Position numbers and translations under genes: made by a program. The notes under the pieces are model-generated. The model worked only from the letters and a program-made list of their open reading frames with translations, was not told the DNA's origin and ran no database searches. Source: Leucobacter insecticola (GTDB taxonomy: Bacteria; Actinomycetota; Actinomycetes; Actinomycetales; Microbacteriaceae). Taken from it: DNA of 64,000 bases. Location of the stretch: the NCBI RefSeq assembly GCF_011382965.1, contig NZ_CP049934.1:1302001-1366000 (forward strand). Reading direction: 5' to 3'. This document shows, one piece after another, positions 20,150 through 30,235 of the stretch; the stretch's first letter is position 1, and the number at the start of each line of letters is the position of its first letter.

Positions 20150-20190
20150 GACGGCGGGTTGGTTCGCAATTGCTGCGCCAACCCGTCGTC
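20150..20190. repeat. 13-bp inverted repeat between rpsG and fusA
   Basis: GACGGCGGGTTGG (20150-20162) faces CCAACCCGTCGTC (20178-20190) with a 15-nt loop and one G-T pair. There is no T tract, so termination is unlikely. It may be an mRNA processing or repression element. Confidence 0.5.
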
Positions 20191-20250
20191 AGCGGGGCCA
20201 CAGACACCCGCTAATTTCGAACTTTCACCCCCTATACGGAGGAGACCCCC

Positions 20251-22371
20251 GTGGCACAAGACGTGCTCACCGACCTGAGTAAGGTCCGCAACATCGGCAT
20301 CATGGCGCACATCGATGCCGGCAAGACCACCACGACCGAGCGCATCCTGTTCTACACGGGTGTCAACCACAAGTTGGGCGAGACCCACGACGGCGGCGCT
20401 ACGACCGACTGGATGGAGCAGGAGAAAGAGCGCGGCATCACGATCACCAGTGCCGCGGTGACCTGCTTCTGGAACAAGAACCAGATCAACATCATCGACA
20501 CCCCCGGACACGTCGACTTTACTGTTGAGGTGGAGCGCTCGCTCCGCGTGCTCGACGGCGCGGTCGCTGTGTTCGACGGCAAGGAGGGCGTTGAGCCCCA
20601 GTCCGAGACTGTCTGGCGTCAGGCCGATAAGTACGGCGTTCCCCGCATCTGCTTCGTCAACAAGATGGACAAGATGGGCGCTGACTTCTACTTCACGGTT
20701 GACACCATTATCAATCGTCTCGGCGCAAAGCCTCTCGTGATGCAGCTCCCCATTGGCTCAGAGTCCGACTTCCTCGGTGTGGTCGACCTGCTCACTATGA
20801 AGGCCTTTGTCTGGGAGGGTGACGCAAAGGGCGATGTGACCCTCGGTGCAAACTACGAGGTCCAGGAGATCCCCGCGGATCTGCAGGCGCGCGCAGAGGA
20901 ATACCGCGCAAAGCTTGTCGAGACCGTCGCCGAAACTGACGATGCGCTGCTCGAGAAGTTCTTCGGTGGCGAGGAGCTGTCGATCGAGGAGATCAAGGGC
21001 GGCATCCGCAAGCTCGTTGTCAACAACGAGATCTACCCGGTTTACTGCGGCTCGGCGTTCAAGAACCGCGGCATTCAGCCCATGCTTGACGCGGTTGTGG
21101 ATTTCCTTCCCAACCCGCTTGACGTTGGTGCAATTGAGGCGCACGATCCCCGCGATGAAGACATCGTCATTGAGCGTCTGCCCAAGTCGGACGAGCCTTT
21201 CTCTGCTCTCGCGTTCAAGGTTGCTGTGCACCCGTTCTTTGGTCGACTCACCTACGTGCGCGTGTATTCGGGTCGTGCCGAGTCTGGCACCCAGGTTGTG
21301 AACTCAACCAAGGGCAAGAAAGAGCGCATCGGGAAGATCTTCCAGATGCACGCCAACAAAGAGAACCCTGTTGACGAGCTCACCGCGGGCAACATTTACG
21401 CCGTGATCGGCCTCAAGGACACCACCACTGGTGACACCCTGTGCGATCCCAACAATCAGGTTGTACTTGAGTCGATGACCTTCCCCGAGCCCGTGATCGA
21501 GGTGGCCATCGAGCCGAAGACCAAGGGTGACCAGGAGAAGCTTGGCACCGCGATCCAGAAGCTTGCCGAAGAGGATCCAACCTTCCGCGTCAGCCAGAAC
21601 GAAGAAACGGGTCAGACTGTTATCGCTGGTATGGGTGAGCTGCACCTTGACATCCTTGTCGATCGCATGAAGCGTGAGTTCAAGGTTGAGGCGAACGTTG
21701 GTAAGCCCCAGGTTGCGTACCGCGAGACGATTCGCCGCGAGGTGCCGAAGTATGACTACACCCACAAGAAGCAGACCGGCGGATCCGGTCAGTTCGCGAA
21801 GGTGCAGATCGCGCTTGCTCCGCTCACCGACAGCGAGGGTGGCGACAAGATTTACGAGTTCGAGGACAAGGTGACCGGTGGTCGCGTGCCTCGCGAGTAC
21901 ATTCCGTCCGTGAACGCCGGTATCCAGGATGCAATGCAGTATGGCATCCTTGCCGGGTTCCCGATGGTCAACGTGAAGGCCTCACTGCTTGATGGCCAGT
22001 ACCACGACGTTGACTCTTCGGAAATGGCGTTTAAGATTGCTGGCTCTATGGCGTTCAAGGAGGCCGCGCGCCTGGCTCAGCCAGTGCTGCTCGAGCCCAT
22101 GATGGCCGTTGAGGTGCGTACGCCCGAGGAATACATGGGCGACGTTATCGGCGATCTGAACTCCCGTCGTGGGCAGATCCAGTCGATGGAGGATGCGAGT
22201 GGCGTGAAGGTTGTTCGCGCTCTTGTTCCCCTTTCTGAAATGTTCGGGTACATTGGTGATCTCCGGTCGAAGACCAGTGGACGCGCCGTGTTCTCGATGA
22301 CCTTCGATTCCTATGCTGAGGTTCCGAAGGCTGTGGCCGAAGAGATCGTTCAGAAGGCCAAGGGCGAGTAA
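20251..22371 (+). CDS. fusA: Elongation factor G
   Basis: The 706-aa translocation GTPase, full length. GTG start at 20251 follows GGAGGAGA (20238-20245). GTPase motifs: G1 [13 protein letters not shown], switch [15 protein letters not shown]3 [10 protein letters not shown]4 [12 protein letters not shown]. Domain II to V follow without gaps, ending [20 protein letters not shown]. Third gene of the str operon. Confidence 0.98.
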   Translation: MAQDVLTDLSKVRNIGIMAHIDAGKTTTTERILFYTGVNHKLGETHDGGATTDWMEQEKERGITITSAAVTCFWNKNQINIIDTPGHVDFTVEVERSLRVLDGAVAVFDGKEGVEPQSETVWRQADKYGVPRICFVNKMDKMGADFYFTVDTIINRLGAKPLVMQLPIGSESDFLGVVDLLTMKAFVWEGDAKGDVTLGANYEVQEIPADLQARAEEYRAKLVETVAETDDALLEKFFGGEELSIEEIKGGIRKLVVNNEIYPVYCGSAFKNRGIQPMLDAVVDFLPNPLDVGAIEAHDPRDEDIVIERLPKSDEPFSALAFKVAVHPFFGRLTYVRVYSGRAESGTQVVNSTKGKKERIGKIFQMHANKENPVDELTAGNIYAVIGLKDTTTGDTLCDPNNQVVLESMTFPEPVIEVAIEPKTKGDQEKLGTAIQKLAEEDPTFRVSQNEETGQTVIAGMGELHLDILVDRMKREFKVEANVGKPQVAYRETIRREVPKYDYTHKKQTGGSGQFAKVQIALAPLTDSEGGDKIYEFEDKVTGGRVPREYIPSVNAGIQDAMQYGILAGFPMVNVKASLLDGQYHDVDSSEMAFKIAGSMAFKEAARLAQPVLLEPMMAVEVRTPEEYMGDVIGDLNSRRGQIQSMEDASGVKVVRALVPLSEMFGYIGDLRSKTSGRAVFSMTFDSYAEVPKAVAEEIVQKAKGE

Positions 22372-22382
22372 TACTGCCCGAC

Positions 22383-22415
22383 GGTCGGTGGCGAGGTAGT
22401 TTCTCGCCACCGACC
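22383..22415 (+). other. Perfect 13-bp hairpin between fusA and tuf
   Basis: GGTCGGTGGCGAG (22383-22395) and CTCGCCACCGACC (22403-22415) pair perfectly around a GTAGTTT loop, 12 nt after the fusA stop codon. No T tract follows, so it is not a canonical terminator. It could stabilise the fusA 3' end or partially attenuate read-through into tuf. I see no convincing separate tuf promoter. Confidence 0.6.
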
Positions 22416-22533
22416 TCCCGGCTCAGGTCGCGAACACGGCCCGGAGCTTGTAACATAAATACACACACCCGTACGCGTGCCCTTCGAAACCGTCGAAGGG
22501 GTTACAGTACTCGATGTCCTGAGGAGGACCACA

Positions 22534-23727
22534 GTGGCGAAGGCCAAGTTCGAGCGGACCAAGCCGCACGTAAACATCGGAACGATCGGTCACGTTGACC
22601 ACGGTAAGACCACTCTTACTGCGGCAATCTCGAAGACTCTGGCGGACAAGTTCCCGTCTGATGTGAACGTGCAGCGCGACTTCGACACCATCGATTCGGC
22701 TCCTGAGGAGCGCCAGCGCGGCATTACCATCAACATCTCGCACGTTGAGTACGAGACCGACAAGCGCCACTACGCGCACGTCGACGCACCCGGCCACGCT
22801 GACTACATCAAGAACATGATCACTGGTGCTGCGCAGATGGACGGCGCGATCCTCGTGGTTGCAGCGACCGACGGTCTCATGGCTCAGTCGAAGGAGCACA
22901 TCCTGCTCGCAAAGCAGGTTGGCGTTCCTTACCTGATGGTGGCGCTGAACAAGTGCGACCAGGTTGACGACGAAGAGATCCTCGAGCTCGTTGAGATGGA
23001 GGTCCGCGAGGAGCTCACCAAGAACGGCTTTGATGGCGACAACGCTCCTGTTGTTCGTGTCTCGGGCTACCAGGCTCTCCAGGGCGAAGAGAAGTGGGTC
23101 AACTCCATTATCGAGCTCATGGAAGCAGTCGACTCCTCGATCCCCGATCCGGTGCGTGACAAGGACAAGCCCTTCCTGATGCCCGTTGAGGACGTCTTCA
23201 CGATCACCGGTCGTGGAACCGTTGTGACGGGTCGCGCCGAGCGCGGCACGCTGAAGATCAACTCGGAAATCGAGATCGTGGGCCTGCGTCCGACGCAGAA
23301 GACCACCGTCACCGGTATCGAGATGTTCCACAAGCAGCTCGACGAGGCGTGGGCAGGCGAGAACTGTGGTCTGCTTCTCCGCGGCACCAAGCGCGAAGAC
23401 GTAGAGCGCGGTCAGGTGATTGTCGAGCCCGGCTCGATCACCCCGCACACCAAGTTCGAGGGCACCGCCTACATCCTCAAGAAGGATGAGGGTGGCCGCC
23501 ACAACCCGTTCGAGACCAACTACCGTCCGCAGTTCTACTTCCGTACGACTGACGTGACCGGTGTTATCACCCTGCCCGAGGACAAGCCGATGGTTATGCC
23601 CGGCGACACCACCGACATGACGGTCGAGCTGATCCAGCCGATCGCTATGGAAGATGGCCTCGGCTTCGCTATCCGTGAGGGTGGCCGCACCGTCGGCGCC
23701 GGCACGGTGACCAAGGTGATTGCCTAG
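22534..23727 (+). CDS. tuf: Elongation factor Tu
   Basis: A 397-aa EF-Tu. GTG 22534 behind GAGGAGG (22521-22527) gives [20 protein letters not shown]; the earlier in-frame ATG has no conserved sequence. Motifs: [47 protein letters not shown]. It delivers aminoacyl-tRNA to the ribosome. Last gene of the str operon, closed by a strong terminator. Confidence 0.98.
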   Translation: MAKAKFERTKPHVNIGTIGHVDHGKTTLTAAISKTLADKFPSDVNVQRDFDTIDSAPEERQRGITINISHVEYETDKRHYAHVDAPGHADYIKNMITGAAQMDGAILVVAATDGLMAQSKEHILLAKQVGVPYLMVALNKCDQVDDEEILELVEMEVREELTKNGFDGDNAPVVRVSGYQALQGEEKWVNSIIELMEAVDSSIPDPVRDKDKPFLMPVEDVFTITGRGTVVTGRAERGTLKINSEIEIVGLRPTQKTTVTGIEMFHKQLDEAWAGENCGLLLRGTKREDVERGQVIVEPGSITPHTKFEGTAYILKKDEGGRHNPFETNYRPQFYFRTTDVTGVITLPEDKPMVMPGDTTDMTVELIQPIAMEDGLGFAIREGGRTVGAGTVTKVIA

Positions 23728-23755
23728 TCTCTGACTGCAACACGCCGCTTGCGGC

Positions 23756-23796
23756 ACGCACGACCCCGAGAGCAATCTCGGGGTCGTGCGTTTTTT
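23756..23796 (+). terminator. Rho-independent terminator of the str operon
   Basis: A perfect 15-bp stem (left arm 23757-23771, right arm 23776-23790) capped by a GCAA tetraloop of the GNRA type, then six T at 23791-23796. It is among the strongest terminators in the window. Confidence 0.9.
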
Positions 23797-23890
23797 GGCC
23801 CCCGTATCCGAGCCACATTGACGGCGCACCCCGGAACCTCGCAGCAAGCCTTCCAGGCGCGGGGTATCCTCGGGGAGGAGAACTGCGGGG

Positions 23891-25726
23891 GTGCCACGGA
23901 TGGGCCATGAGGGAAACGGAGAGTTCGTGTCGATCAATGCAAATCGGCGCAGCGCGCACTTTGCAAGACAGTACGGGCTGCTGTTCGCTTGCGACGCCAT
24001 CGCCTGGACCATCGGAATCATTGCCGCTTTGGTGCTTCGATTTGATTTCAACCTCGCGCGGATTCATTTGGGCTGGACCGCTGTAATCATTGGCGTCACG
24101 GTACTGCTTCAGCTCATCGGCGGCTGGGTTTCCTGGCTCTATCGCAATCGCTACGAGACAGGCAGCTTCGACGAGGTACGGGCGCTCGTGCTCGATATCA
24201 CCGGGGTGATGGTCGTGGCATGGGGAATCGCCTACCTCGTGGGTTACGGCAACGGGATCCCGCGCAGCACCTTGATCATTGCGGCGCCGATCACGTTCAG
24301 CCTGATGGGCGTTACGCGATACATCTTTCGTCTCTACGGCGAGAGGCGGCTCAAGCCGGGGCTGGAGGCGGAACGTACGCTGCTCTACGGGGCCGGTTAC
24401 CTCGGCGTGCAGACCGCGAAACGCTTGCTTACCGATGCAAAAGGATTTGCGCTCCCGGTTGGATTTCTTGATGATGATCCGCAAAAGCGTAACCAGGAAG
24501 TTCGCGGTGTTCGGGTGCTCGGTGGTCTTGATGACATTGCCAGGATCGCACGTGAGACCCGCGCTACCCGTCTCATTGTCTGCATCGGTGATGCGGACTC
24601 GGTAATGATGCGCCGTGTGGATGCGGCCGCCGATCGCGCAGGCATGACCGCGATGGTACTGCCGCCGCTCGAGCAGATCCTGCAGAACTCCTCCGCGATC
24701 TCGGACGTGAGGGAACTCTCAATTGAGGATCTCATCGGACGGAACCCGGTCCGACTCGAAACTGACTCGATCGCCGAATACTTGCAAGACAAGTGCGTGC
24801 TGGTGACGGGTGCCGGTGGATCTATCGGTTCGGAGCTGTGCAGGCAGCTCGCAAGGTTCGCTCCGCGTGAGCTCATCATGCTTGACCGCGATGAGACGGC
24901 ACTGCAGGAGAGCCAGCTGTCGATCAGCGGTCACGGACTTCTCGACACCAACGACGTGGTGCTTGCAGATATTCGTGACCACAGCACCCTGGAACGCATT
25001 TTTACCGAGCGGCGGCCCGAAGTGGTGTTCCACGCCGCAGCTCTGAAGCATCTGCCAATGCTCGAACAGTATCCAGATGAGGCATGGAAGACCAATGTGC
25101 AGGGCACGCTGAATGTACTGCGGGCCGCACAGGCCGCTGGTGTCGGTACCTTCGTGAACATTTCGACCGACAAAGCCGCCAACCCGACGAGTGTACTTGG
25201 CCATTCCAAGCGGGTGGCGGAGAAGCTGACGGCCTGGATGGCGGAGCAAACCGGCCAGCGATATCTCTCGGTGCGTTTTGGCAACGTTATTGGGAGTCGC
25301 GGATCCATGCTCCCGACGTTCCGTAAGCTGATTGAGGCTGGCGGTCCGGTCACCGTCACCCACCCTGAGGTCACTCGCTTCTTCATGACGATTCCCGAGG
25401 CCTGCCAGCTCGTGGTCCAGGCAGGTGGCATCGGCCGCCCTGGAGAGGTGCTCATTCTAGACATGGGGGAACCGGTCTCGATCCTCGATGTTGCGCGCCG
25501 GATGGTGGCGCAGTCGGGCAAGGATATTGAGATCCTCTTCACTGGGCTGCGACACGGCGAGAAGCTGCACGAGGAACTCGTCGGCGACGGGGAAGGGGAC
25601 GAGCGCCCGTTCCATCCGAAGATCGCTCACGCACATGTCGACACCATCTCCCCCGACGTGTTGGATCACGAAGGCTGGATCGCACGCCTCGATCTCACCG
25701 AAGAGGCTGAGGAGCGCGTGCAGTGA
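23891..25726 (+). CDS. CapD/FlaA1-like membrane NDP-sugar dehydratase/epimerase
   Basis: A 611-aa polysaccharide-biosynthesis protein. Four N-terminal hydrophobic segments precede a first Rossmann domain (LLYGAGYLGVQTAKRLL, about residue 166) and a second SDR domain opening TGAGGSIGSELCRQLA (about residue 307), with downstream ISTDKAANPTSVLGHSKRVA. This is the FlaA1/WbpM architecture: nucleotide-sugar 4,6-dehydratases that make deoxy-amino sugars for surface glycans. GTG 23891 has a GGAGGAG upstream; a later GTG at 23927 is a possible start. It overlaps the following WecA-like gene (GTGA), indicating one glycan pathway. Confidence 0.85.
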   Translation: MPRMGHEGNGEFVSINANRRSAHFARQYGLLFACDAIAWTIGIIAALVLRFDFNLARIHLGWTAVIIGVTVLLQLIGGWVSWLYRNRYETGSFDEVRALVLDITGVMVVAWGIAYLVGYGNGIPRSTLIIAAPITFSLMGVTRYIFRLYGERRLKPGLEAERTLLYGAGYLGVQTAKRLLTDAKGFALPVGFLDDDPQKRNQEVRGVRVLGGLDDIARIARETRATRLIVCIGDADSVMMRRVDAAADRAGMTAMVLPPLEQILQNSSAISDVRELSIEDLIGRNPVRLETDSIAEYLQDKCVLVTGAGGSIGSELCRQLARFAPRELIMLDRDETALQESQLSISGHGLLDTNDVVLADIRDHSTLERIFTERRPEVVFHAAALKHLPMLEQYPDEAWKTNVQGTLNVLRAAQAAGVGTFVNISTDKAANPTSVLGHSKRVAEKLTAWMAEQTGQRYLSVRFGNVIGSRGSMLPTFRKLIEAGGPVTVTHPEVTRFFMTIPEACQLVVQAGGIGRPGEVLILDMGEPVSILDVARRMVAQSGKDIEILFTGLRHGEKLHEELVGDGEGDERPFHPKIAHAHVDTISPDVLDHEGWIARLDLTEEAEERVQ

Positions 25727-26847
25727 GCGAGCTTCATCTTGCCTTGATCGTTGGTGGCGTGACGCTGGCGCTGAGCCTCGCGTCGCCGCTAATCATCAAA
25801 CTATTGCTCGTCCGGCTCGGGATCATGGATGTGCCGAACGAGCGCTCCTCACACGATCGCCCGGTGCTGCGCGGCCTCGGCCTCGCGGTGCTCGTCGCGA
25901 TGTCTCTGGGATATTGGCTGGCGCTCAACATTGATTTGGCGCTGTCCCGCGAACGCCCAGGTCTCGGTGGCTTGGTGAGAGCCATCGCCGCGGGTGACAC
26001 TTCAGTGGTGATGCTCAGCGTACTGGCTGGTGCGGTCTTGCTGTGTGGGTTGCTCGGCTTCGGGGAAGATCTGCGCGGGCTCAGTGTGCCGGTGCGGAGC
26101 GTGTTTCTGCTGCTCATCTCCGCTGCTGCCTCGATCGGACTGATCTGGATCGTGCGGGCGGGGGAGAGCGCGGGGGGTGTGCCGTGGCAACTCGGGATCG
26201 ACACGGCTGAACTCCCTCTTGTGTGGCTCGTGCTGCTTGGGGGTTACGGGATCCTGTTTGTTTCTGGCTACATCAATGTTGCGAACTTCATGGACGGCCT
26301 GAACGGGATCAGCGGGTTCCACGGTGTGATTGCCGGGCTTGCTTTTGCCGCTGCGGGCTGGCTTACCGGGCTGAGCTGGCTCGTGGCCGCTGGTGCTGTG
26401 CTTGCTGCCGGGTTCGCGGGGTTCCTCCCGTGGAACCTCTCGAAACCGGGAGGGTTTCTCGGAGATGTGGGAAGCTACCTGCTCGGCGGCGCTGTCGCGA
26501 TCACGAGCTTTGCCGCGTGGGTGTCAGGTGTGCCGCTGCTCGCGGCGATCGGCCCAATGGTGATCTACTTTGGGGACGTCGGTGTGACGCTCGTGAAGCG
26601 CGTCCGTGCGGGCCACAAATGGGACGAGCCACACAAGGAGCACGCCTACCAGCGCATCCAACAGCTCGGCTACTCCCATGTGCAGGCCTCCGCCATCACC
26701 GCGGCCTGCACGCTGCTGACTTCAATCTTGGGCCTCGCCTCCTGTTTCACGGGTCTCTGGGGCACGCTGGCCCTCCTCGTCGCGGGCCTCGGGGTAGTGG
26801 TCTTCTACCTCCGCCTCCCCAAGCTCCTCCCCATCCGCACGAGCTAG
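25723..26847 (+). CDS. WecA/MraY-type polyprenyl-phosphate sugar-1-phosphate transferase
   Basis: A 374-aa polytopic enzyme of the PNPT family, with about ten hydrophobic segments. Diagnostic sites are MDVPNERSSHDRPVLRGLG near the N-terminus, NFMDGLNGISGFHG in the catalytic loop, and PHKEHAYQRIQQLGY in a late cytoplasmic loop. These enzymes attach a sugar-1-phosphate (often GlcNAc) to undecaprenyl phosphate, the first step of a surface glycan. Translationally coupled to the CapD-like gene, which could supply the modified sugar; this link is inferred from position. Confidence 0.85.
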   Translation: MSELHLALIVGGVTLALSLASPLIIKLLLVRLGIMDVPNERSSHDRPVLRGLGLAVLVAMSLGYWLALNIDLALSRERPGLGGLVRAIAAGDTSVVMLSVLAGAVLLCGLLGFGEDLRGLSVPVRSVFLLLISAAASIGLIWIVRAGESAGGVPWQLGIDTAELPLVWLVLLGGYGILFVSGYINVANFMDGLNGISGFHGVIAGLAFAAAGWLTGLSWLVAAGAVLAAGFAGFLPWNLSKPGGFLGDVGSYLLGGAVAITSFAAWVSGVPLLAAIGPMVIYFGDVGVTLVKRVRAGHKWDEPHKEHAYQRIQQLGYSHVQASAITAACTLLTSILGLASCFTGLWGTLALLVAGLGVVVFYLRLPKLLPIRTS

Positions 26848-26858
26848 CGTCCTCGTGC

Positions 26859-26940
26859 GACGAGAAAGCACTATCTCGACGAGAAGCCAGTGAAACGGCG
26901 CACTATTGGTGGCCTCTCGTCGAGATATTGCGTTCTCGTC
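26859..26940. repeat. 32-bp imperfect inverted repeat with GACGAG motifs
   Basis: The arms 26859-26890 and 26909-26940 are inverted copies with about five mismatches around an 18-nt loop. Each contains TCTCGACGAGA or its complement. Two more copies of the core face each other just beyond (CTCGTC at 26942, GACGAG at 26968). The cluster lies 12 bp after the WecA-like gene and opens the 579-bp gene-free stretch 26848-27426. No T tract follows. Confidence 0.75.
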
Positions 26941-27006
26941 ACTCGTCCCCTTGCACGGCGGCAGAATGACGAGTGGAACGGTATTCGATCGGCCCTCCTC
27001 AAGGGA

Positions 27007-27092
27007 GGATTTTGATCTGTGCGCGCATCAGGGTCGGCGTGGCGCAACGCGACACGGCGGGGTCCCCTGTTTAAGCGCACGGATCAAAATCC
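27007..27092. repeat. 18-bp inverted repeat (GGATTTTGATC arms)
   Basis: The arm at 27007-27024 (GGATTTTGATCTGTGCGC) is repeated inverted at 27075-27092 with one mismatch and a 50-nt spacer. It sits just upstream of the likely S10-operon promoter. It is too widely spaced for a simple terminator; a regulator-binding or cruciform role is possible. Confidence 0.6.
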
Positions 27093-27110
27093 GACCGCGA
27101 CACGCCCGGG

Positions 27111-27140
27111 TTGCACGCGCCCCTGCCCCTGTGTCAGAAT
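27111..27140 (+). promoter_or_regulatory. Candidate promoter of the S10 ribosomal operon
   Basis: TTGCAC (27111-27116) and CAGAAT (27135-27140), 18 bp apart, are the best promoter-like pair upstream of rpsJ, giving a leader of about 280 nt. A further TTGACA at 27297-27302 has no good -10 at the right distance. The call is moderate. Confidence 0.35.
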
Positions 27141-27258
27141 AGACAGGTTCAGTACTCCCTGCCTTAGCGGGGATCACTGCCAGGTTGTGCATAATCGCCC
27201 AGGTTCGCCGGGGCATTAGGCCACGGGTAGCGAACACGACTCGCACGTTTTACTGAGC

Positions 27259-27285
27259 GGCCAGACCCTAGGTCCGGCCCTTTTT
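27259..27285 (+). terminator. Terminator-like hairpin in the rpsJ leader
   Basis: GGCC-A-GACC (27259-27267) pairs with GGTC-C-GGCC (27271-27279) around a 3-nt loop with one mismatch. One C and then five T (27281-27285) follow. It lies 140 nt before rpsJ and downstream of the candidate promoter. It could be a transcription attenuator controlling the S10 operon, or simply end read-through from upstream. Confidence 0.5.
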
Positions 27286-27426
27286 GCGTGCGGGTATTGA
27301 CAGGTGAACAGAGACCCAGCACGTGCGTTTACAAACGACTCTTGCCAGGGCGCTGATACGCAAGTCGTCCAATGCTGCGCGGGCCAAGCCCGTGAGGTAA
27401 GACGCAAGTAGAAAGTAGAGAGTCAC

Positions 27427-27735
27427 ATGGCGGGACAGAAGATCCGCATCCGGCTGAAGTCGTATGACCACGAGGTTATCGACAGCTCAGCCCGGAAGAT
27501 CGTTGATACGGTCACCCGTGCAGGCGCTACCGTGATCGGCCCAGTGCCGCTTCCCACGGAGAAGAACGTGATCGCAGTGATCCGTTCGCCGCACAAGTAC
27601 AAGGACAGCCGCGAGCACTTTGAAAAGCGCACGCACAAGCGTCTGATCGACATCGTCGATCCCACCCCGAAGGCCGTTGATTCGCTGATGCGTCTCGATT
27701 TGCCGGCCGATGTCAACATCGAGATCAAGCTCTAA
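27427..27735 (+). CDS. rpsJ: 30S ribosomal protein S10
   Basis: A 102-aa S10 ([19 protein letters not shown] ... [11 protein letters not shown]), full length. First gene of the S10 operon, which continues unbroken to rpsQ. S10 also serves as the NusE antitermination factor. The 5' leader holds a terminator-like hairpin that may control the operon. Confidence 0.98.
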   Translation: MAGQKIRIRLKSYDHEVIDSSARKIVDTVTRAGATVIGPVPLPTEKNVIAVIRSPHKYKDSREHFEKRTHKRLIDIVDPTPKAVDSLMRLDLPADVNIEIKL

Positions 27736-27749
27736 GGGGGATCCGGATC

Positions 27750-28403
27750 ATGTCAGCAGAACGCAACGTTAAGGGTCTTCTGGGCACCAAGCTCGGTATG
27801 ACGCAGGTTTGGGACGAGGACGGCAATGTCGTTCCCGTTACCGTGATCGAGGTGGCACCCAACGTGGTCACCCAGATCCGCACCGCCGAGGTGGACGGCT
27901 ACAGCGCCGTGCAGATCGCAGCGGGTCAGATCGATCCCCGCAAGGTCAACAAGCCGACCGCGGGTCACTTTGAGAAGGCCGGGGTTACCCCGCGCCGTCA
28001 CCTCACCGAGGTTCGCACCTCCGATGCTGGCAAGTACAGCCTCGGCCAGGAGCTCACCGTAGAGGGCACCTTCGAAGCCGGTCAGAAGATCGACGTCGTG
28101 GGCACCTCAAAGGGCAAGGGCTTCGCCGGCGCCATGAAGCGTCACAACTTCAAGGGCGTTTCGGCTTCGCACGGTGCGCACCGCAACCACCGTAAGCCGG
28201 GTTCAATCGGCGGCGCCGCGACTCCCGGCCGTGTGTTTAGGGGCCAGCGTATGCCGGGCCGCATGGGTGGCGATCGTGTCACTCTGCAGAACCTCACCGT
28301 GCAGGCGATTGACGCTGAAAAGGGTCTCATCCTGGTGAAGGGTGCGGTTCCCGGTGCTCGCGGTCGTCTCGTATTCGTTCGCAACGCAGTGAAGGGGGCG
28401 TAG
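27750..28403 (+). CDS. rplC: 50S ribosomal protein L3
   Basis: A 217-aa L3, with [20 protein letters not shown] near the start and a [20 protein letters not shown] loop that reaches toward the peptidyl-transferase centre. Full length. It follows rpsJ after 14 bp and rplD comes 3 bp later. Confidence 0.98.
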   Translation: MSAERNVKGLLGTKLGMTQVWDEDGNVVPVTVIEVAPNVVTQIRTAEVDGYSAVQIAAGQIDPRKVNKPTAGHFEKAGVTPRRHLTEVRTSDAGKYSLGQELTVEGTFEAGQKIDVVGTSKGKGFAGAMKRHNFKGVSASHGAHRNHRKPGSIGGAATPGRVFRGQRMPGRMGGDRVTLQNLTVQAIDAEKGLILVKGAVPGARGRLVFVRNAVKGA

Positions 28404-28406
28404 TTC

Positions 28407-29060
28407 ATGGCTACCGCTACCAAGCTCGACGTTCTCGACGCGAAGGGCAAGAAGGCCGGGTCTGTTGACCTGCCAGAGGCCATTTTCGCCGCCGAGACCA
28501 ATGTTCCCCTGATCCACCAGGTGGTCACCGCTCAGCTCGCTGCTGCGCGTCAGGGAACCCACAAGACCAAGACCCGCGGCGAAGTGTCCGGGTCAGGTGT
28601 CAAGCCGTTCAAGCAGAAGGGCACCGGTCGCGCCCGTCAAGGTTCGATTCGTCAGCCTGAGCACCGCGGCGGCGGCGTAGTCCACGGCCCGGTGCCGCGT
28701 GACTACTCGCAGCGCACCCCCAAGAAGATGATCGCTGCTGCTCTTCGCGGCCTGCTTTCGGATCGTGCTCGCGCGAACCGCCTGCACGTTGTTGAAGGCT
28801 TTGGCATTGGCGAGAAGCCGAGCACGAAGACCGCACGCGAGTTCCTCGCGACCGTGGCTCCGGGCAATCGGGTGCTCGTGGTTGTCGACCGCGAGGACGA
28901 ACTGACGGCACTGAGCGTTCGTAACCTCCCGCAGGTTCACGTGCTGTTCCAGGATCAGCTCAACGCCTACGACGTGGTCGTCAGTGACGATCTCGTCTTC
29001 ACCAAGGCCGCCTTCGACGCATTCGTCGCTGGCCGCGCTGCCAAGGAGGAAACGAAGTGA
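28407..29060 (+). CDS. rplD: 50S ribosomal protein L4
   Basis: A 217-aa L4. The extended loop that lines the exit tunnel is seen as [20 protein letters not shown], the macrolide-relevant region, with no unusual insertion. In E. coli L4 represses the S10 operon; whether this applies here is unknown. Overlaps rplW by 4 bp. Confidence 0.98.
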   Translation: MATATKLDVLDAKGKKAGSVDLPEAIFAAETNVPLIHQVVTAQLAAARQGTHKTKTRGEVSGSGVKPFKQKGTGRARQGSIRQPEHRGGGVVHGPVPRDYSQRTPKKMIAAALRGLLSDRARANRLHVVEGFGIGEKPSTKTAREFLATVAPGNRVLVVVDREDELTALSVRNLPQVHVLFQDQLNAYDVVVSDDLVFTKAAFDAFVAGRAAKEETK

Positions 29061-29356
29061 GCTTGAACAAGTCCGCACACGACGTCATCATCCGACCCAT
29101 CGTTTCCGAGAAGAGCTACGGCCTGATCGATGCGAACGGCCAGTACACCTTTGAGGTACAGCCTGACGCTTCGAAGACCGAGATCAAGCTCGCGATCGAA
29201 CAGGTCTTCGGGGTTAAGGTCGGAAAGATCAACACGCTGAACCGCAAGGGCAAGACACGCCGCACCAAGTTTGGTGCTGGCAAGCGCAAGGACACCAAGC
29301 GCGCGATTGTCACCCTGAAGTCTGGCTCCATCGACATCTTCACGGCTGCGCTGTAG
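29057..29356 (+). CDS. rplW: 50S ribosomal protein L23
   Basis: A 99-aa L23 with GTG start overlapping the rplD stop (GTGA). It starts [20 protein letters not shown] and carries the usual [15 protein letters not shown] tip. L23 docks trigger factor and SRP at the exit of the ribosome tunnel. Confidence 0.98.
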   Translation: MSLNKSAHDVIIRPIVSEKSYGLIDANGQYTFEVQPDASKTEIKLAIEQVFGVKVGKINTLNRKGKTRRTKFGAGKRKDTKRAIVTLKSGSIDIFTAAL

Positions 29357-29377
29357 AAGGGGCGAAGAGGAACAAAC

Positions 29378-30214
29378 ATGGCTATTCGTAAGTACAAGCC
29401 GACGACTCCGGGTCGTCGCGGATCGAGCGTTGCTGACTTCGCTGAGATCACGCGGTCGACTCCCGAGAAGTCGCTGCTCCGCCCGCTGCCGAAGACCGGC
29501 GGCCGTAACAACCAGGGCCGTATCACCACCCGTCACATCGGTGGTGGCCACAAGCGCCAGTACCGTGTCATCGACTTCCGTCGCAATGACAAGGACGGCG
29601 TGAACGCCAAGGTTGCACACATCGAGTACGACCCGAACCGCACCGCGCGCATCGCGCTGCTGCACTTCGAGGACGGCACGAAGCGTTACATCATTGCGCC
29701 GAACAAGTTGAAGCAGGGTGACATTGTCGAGTCGGGTGCCGGCTCTGACATCAAGCCTGGCAACAACCTGCCGCTGCGTAACATCCCGACGGGTACCGTT
29801 ATCCACGCGATTGAGCTGAAGCCGGGTGGGGGAGCGAAGCTCGCTCGTTCCGCTGGTTCTTCGGTTCGCCTCGTGGCGAAGGATGGCCCCTACGCTCAGC
29901 TGCGTCTGCCCTCGGGCGAGATCCGCAACGTCGATGCGCGCTGCCGCGCGACCATCGGTGAGGTCGGCAACGCCGAGCAGTCGAACATCAACTGGGGTAA
30001 AGCTGGCCGCATGCGCTGGAAGGGCGTTCGCCCGACCGTGCGCGGTGTTGTCATGAACCCGGTGGATCACCCCCACGGTGGTGGCGAAGGCCGCACCTCG
30101 GGTGGCCGTCACCCGGTGAGCCCCTGGGGCCAGAAGGAAGGCCGCACGCGCCATCCGAATAAGGAAAGCGACAAGCTCATTGTTCGTCGCCGCACCGTTG
30201 GCAAGAAGCGCTAG
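29378..30214 (+). CDS. rplB: 50S ribosomal protein L2
   Basis: A 278-aa L2. RNA-binding core and the highly conserved C-terminal section [20 protein letters not shown], including the His important for peptidyl transfer, are intact. Full length; RBS GAGGAACA-type precedes it. Confidence 0.98.
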   Translation: MAIRKYKPTTPGRRGSSVADFAEITRSTPEKSLLRPLPKTGGRNNQGRITTRHIGGGHKRQYRVIDFRRNDKDGVNAKVAHIEYDPNRTARIALLHFEDGTKRYIIAPNKLKQGDIVESGAGSDIKPGNNLPLRNIPTGTVIHAIELKPGGGAKLARSAGSSVRLVAKDGPYAQLRLPSGEIRNVDARCRATIGEVGNAEQSNINWGKAGRMRWKGVRPTVRGVVMNPVDHPHGGGEGRTSGGRHPVSPWGQKEGRTRHPNKESDKLIVRRRTVGKKR

Positions 30215-30235
30215 TCGGCAGGGAGAGAGTAGAAG

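Noticed and set aside
22423..24051. A 542-residue open frame antisense to tuf and the following gap
   Set aside because: It crosses the tuf terminator and has no family features; it mirrors the tuf codon structure.
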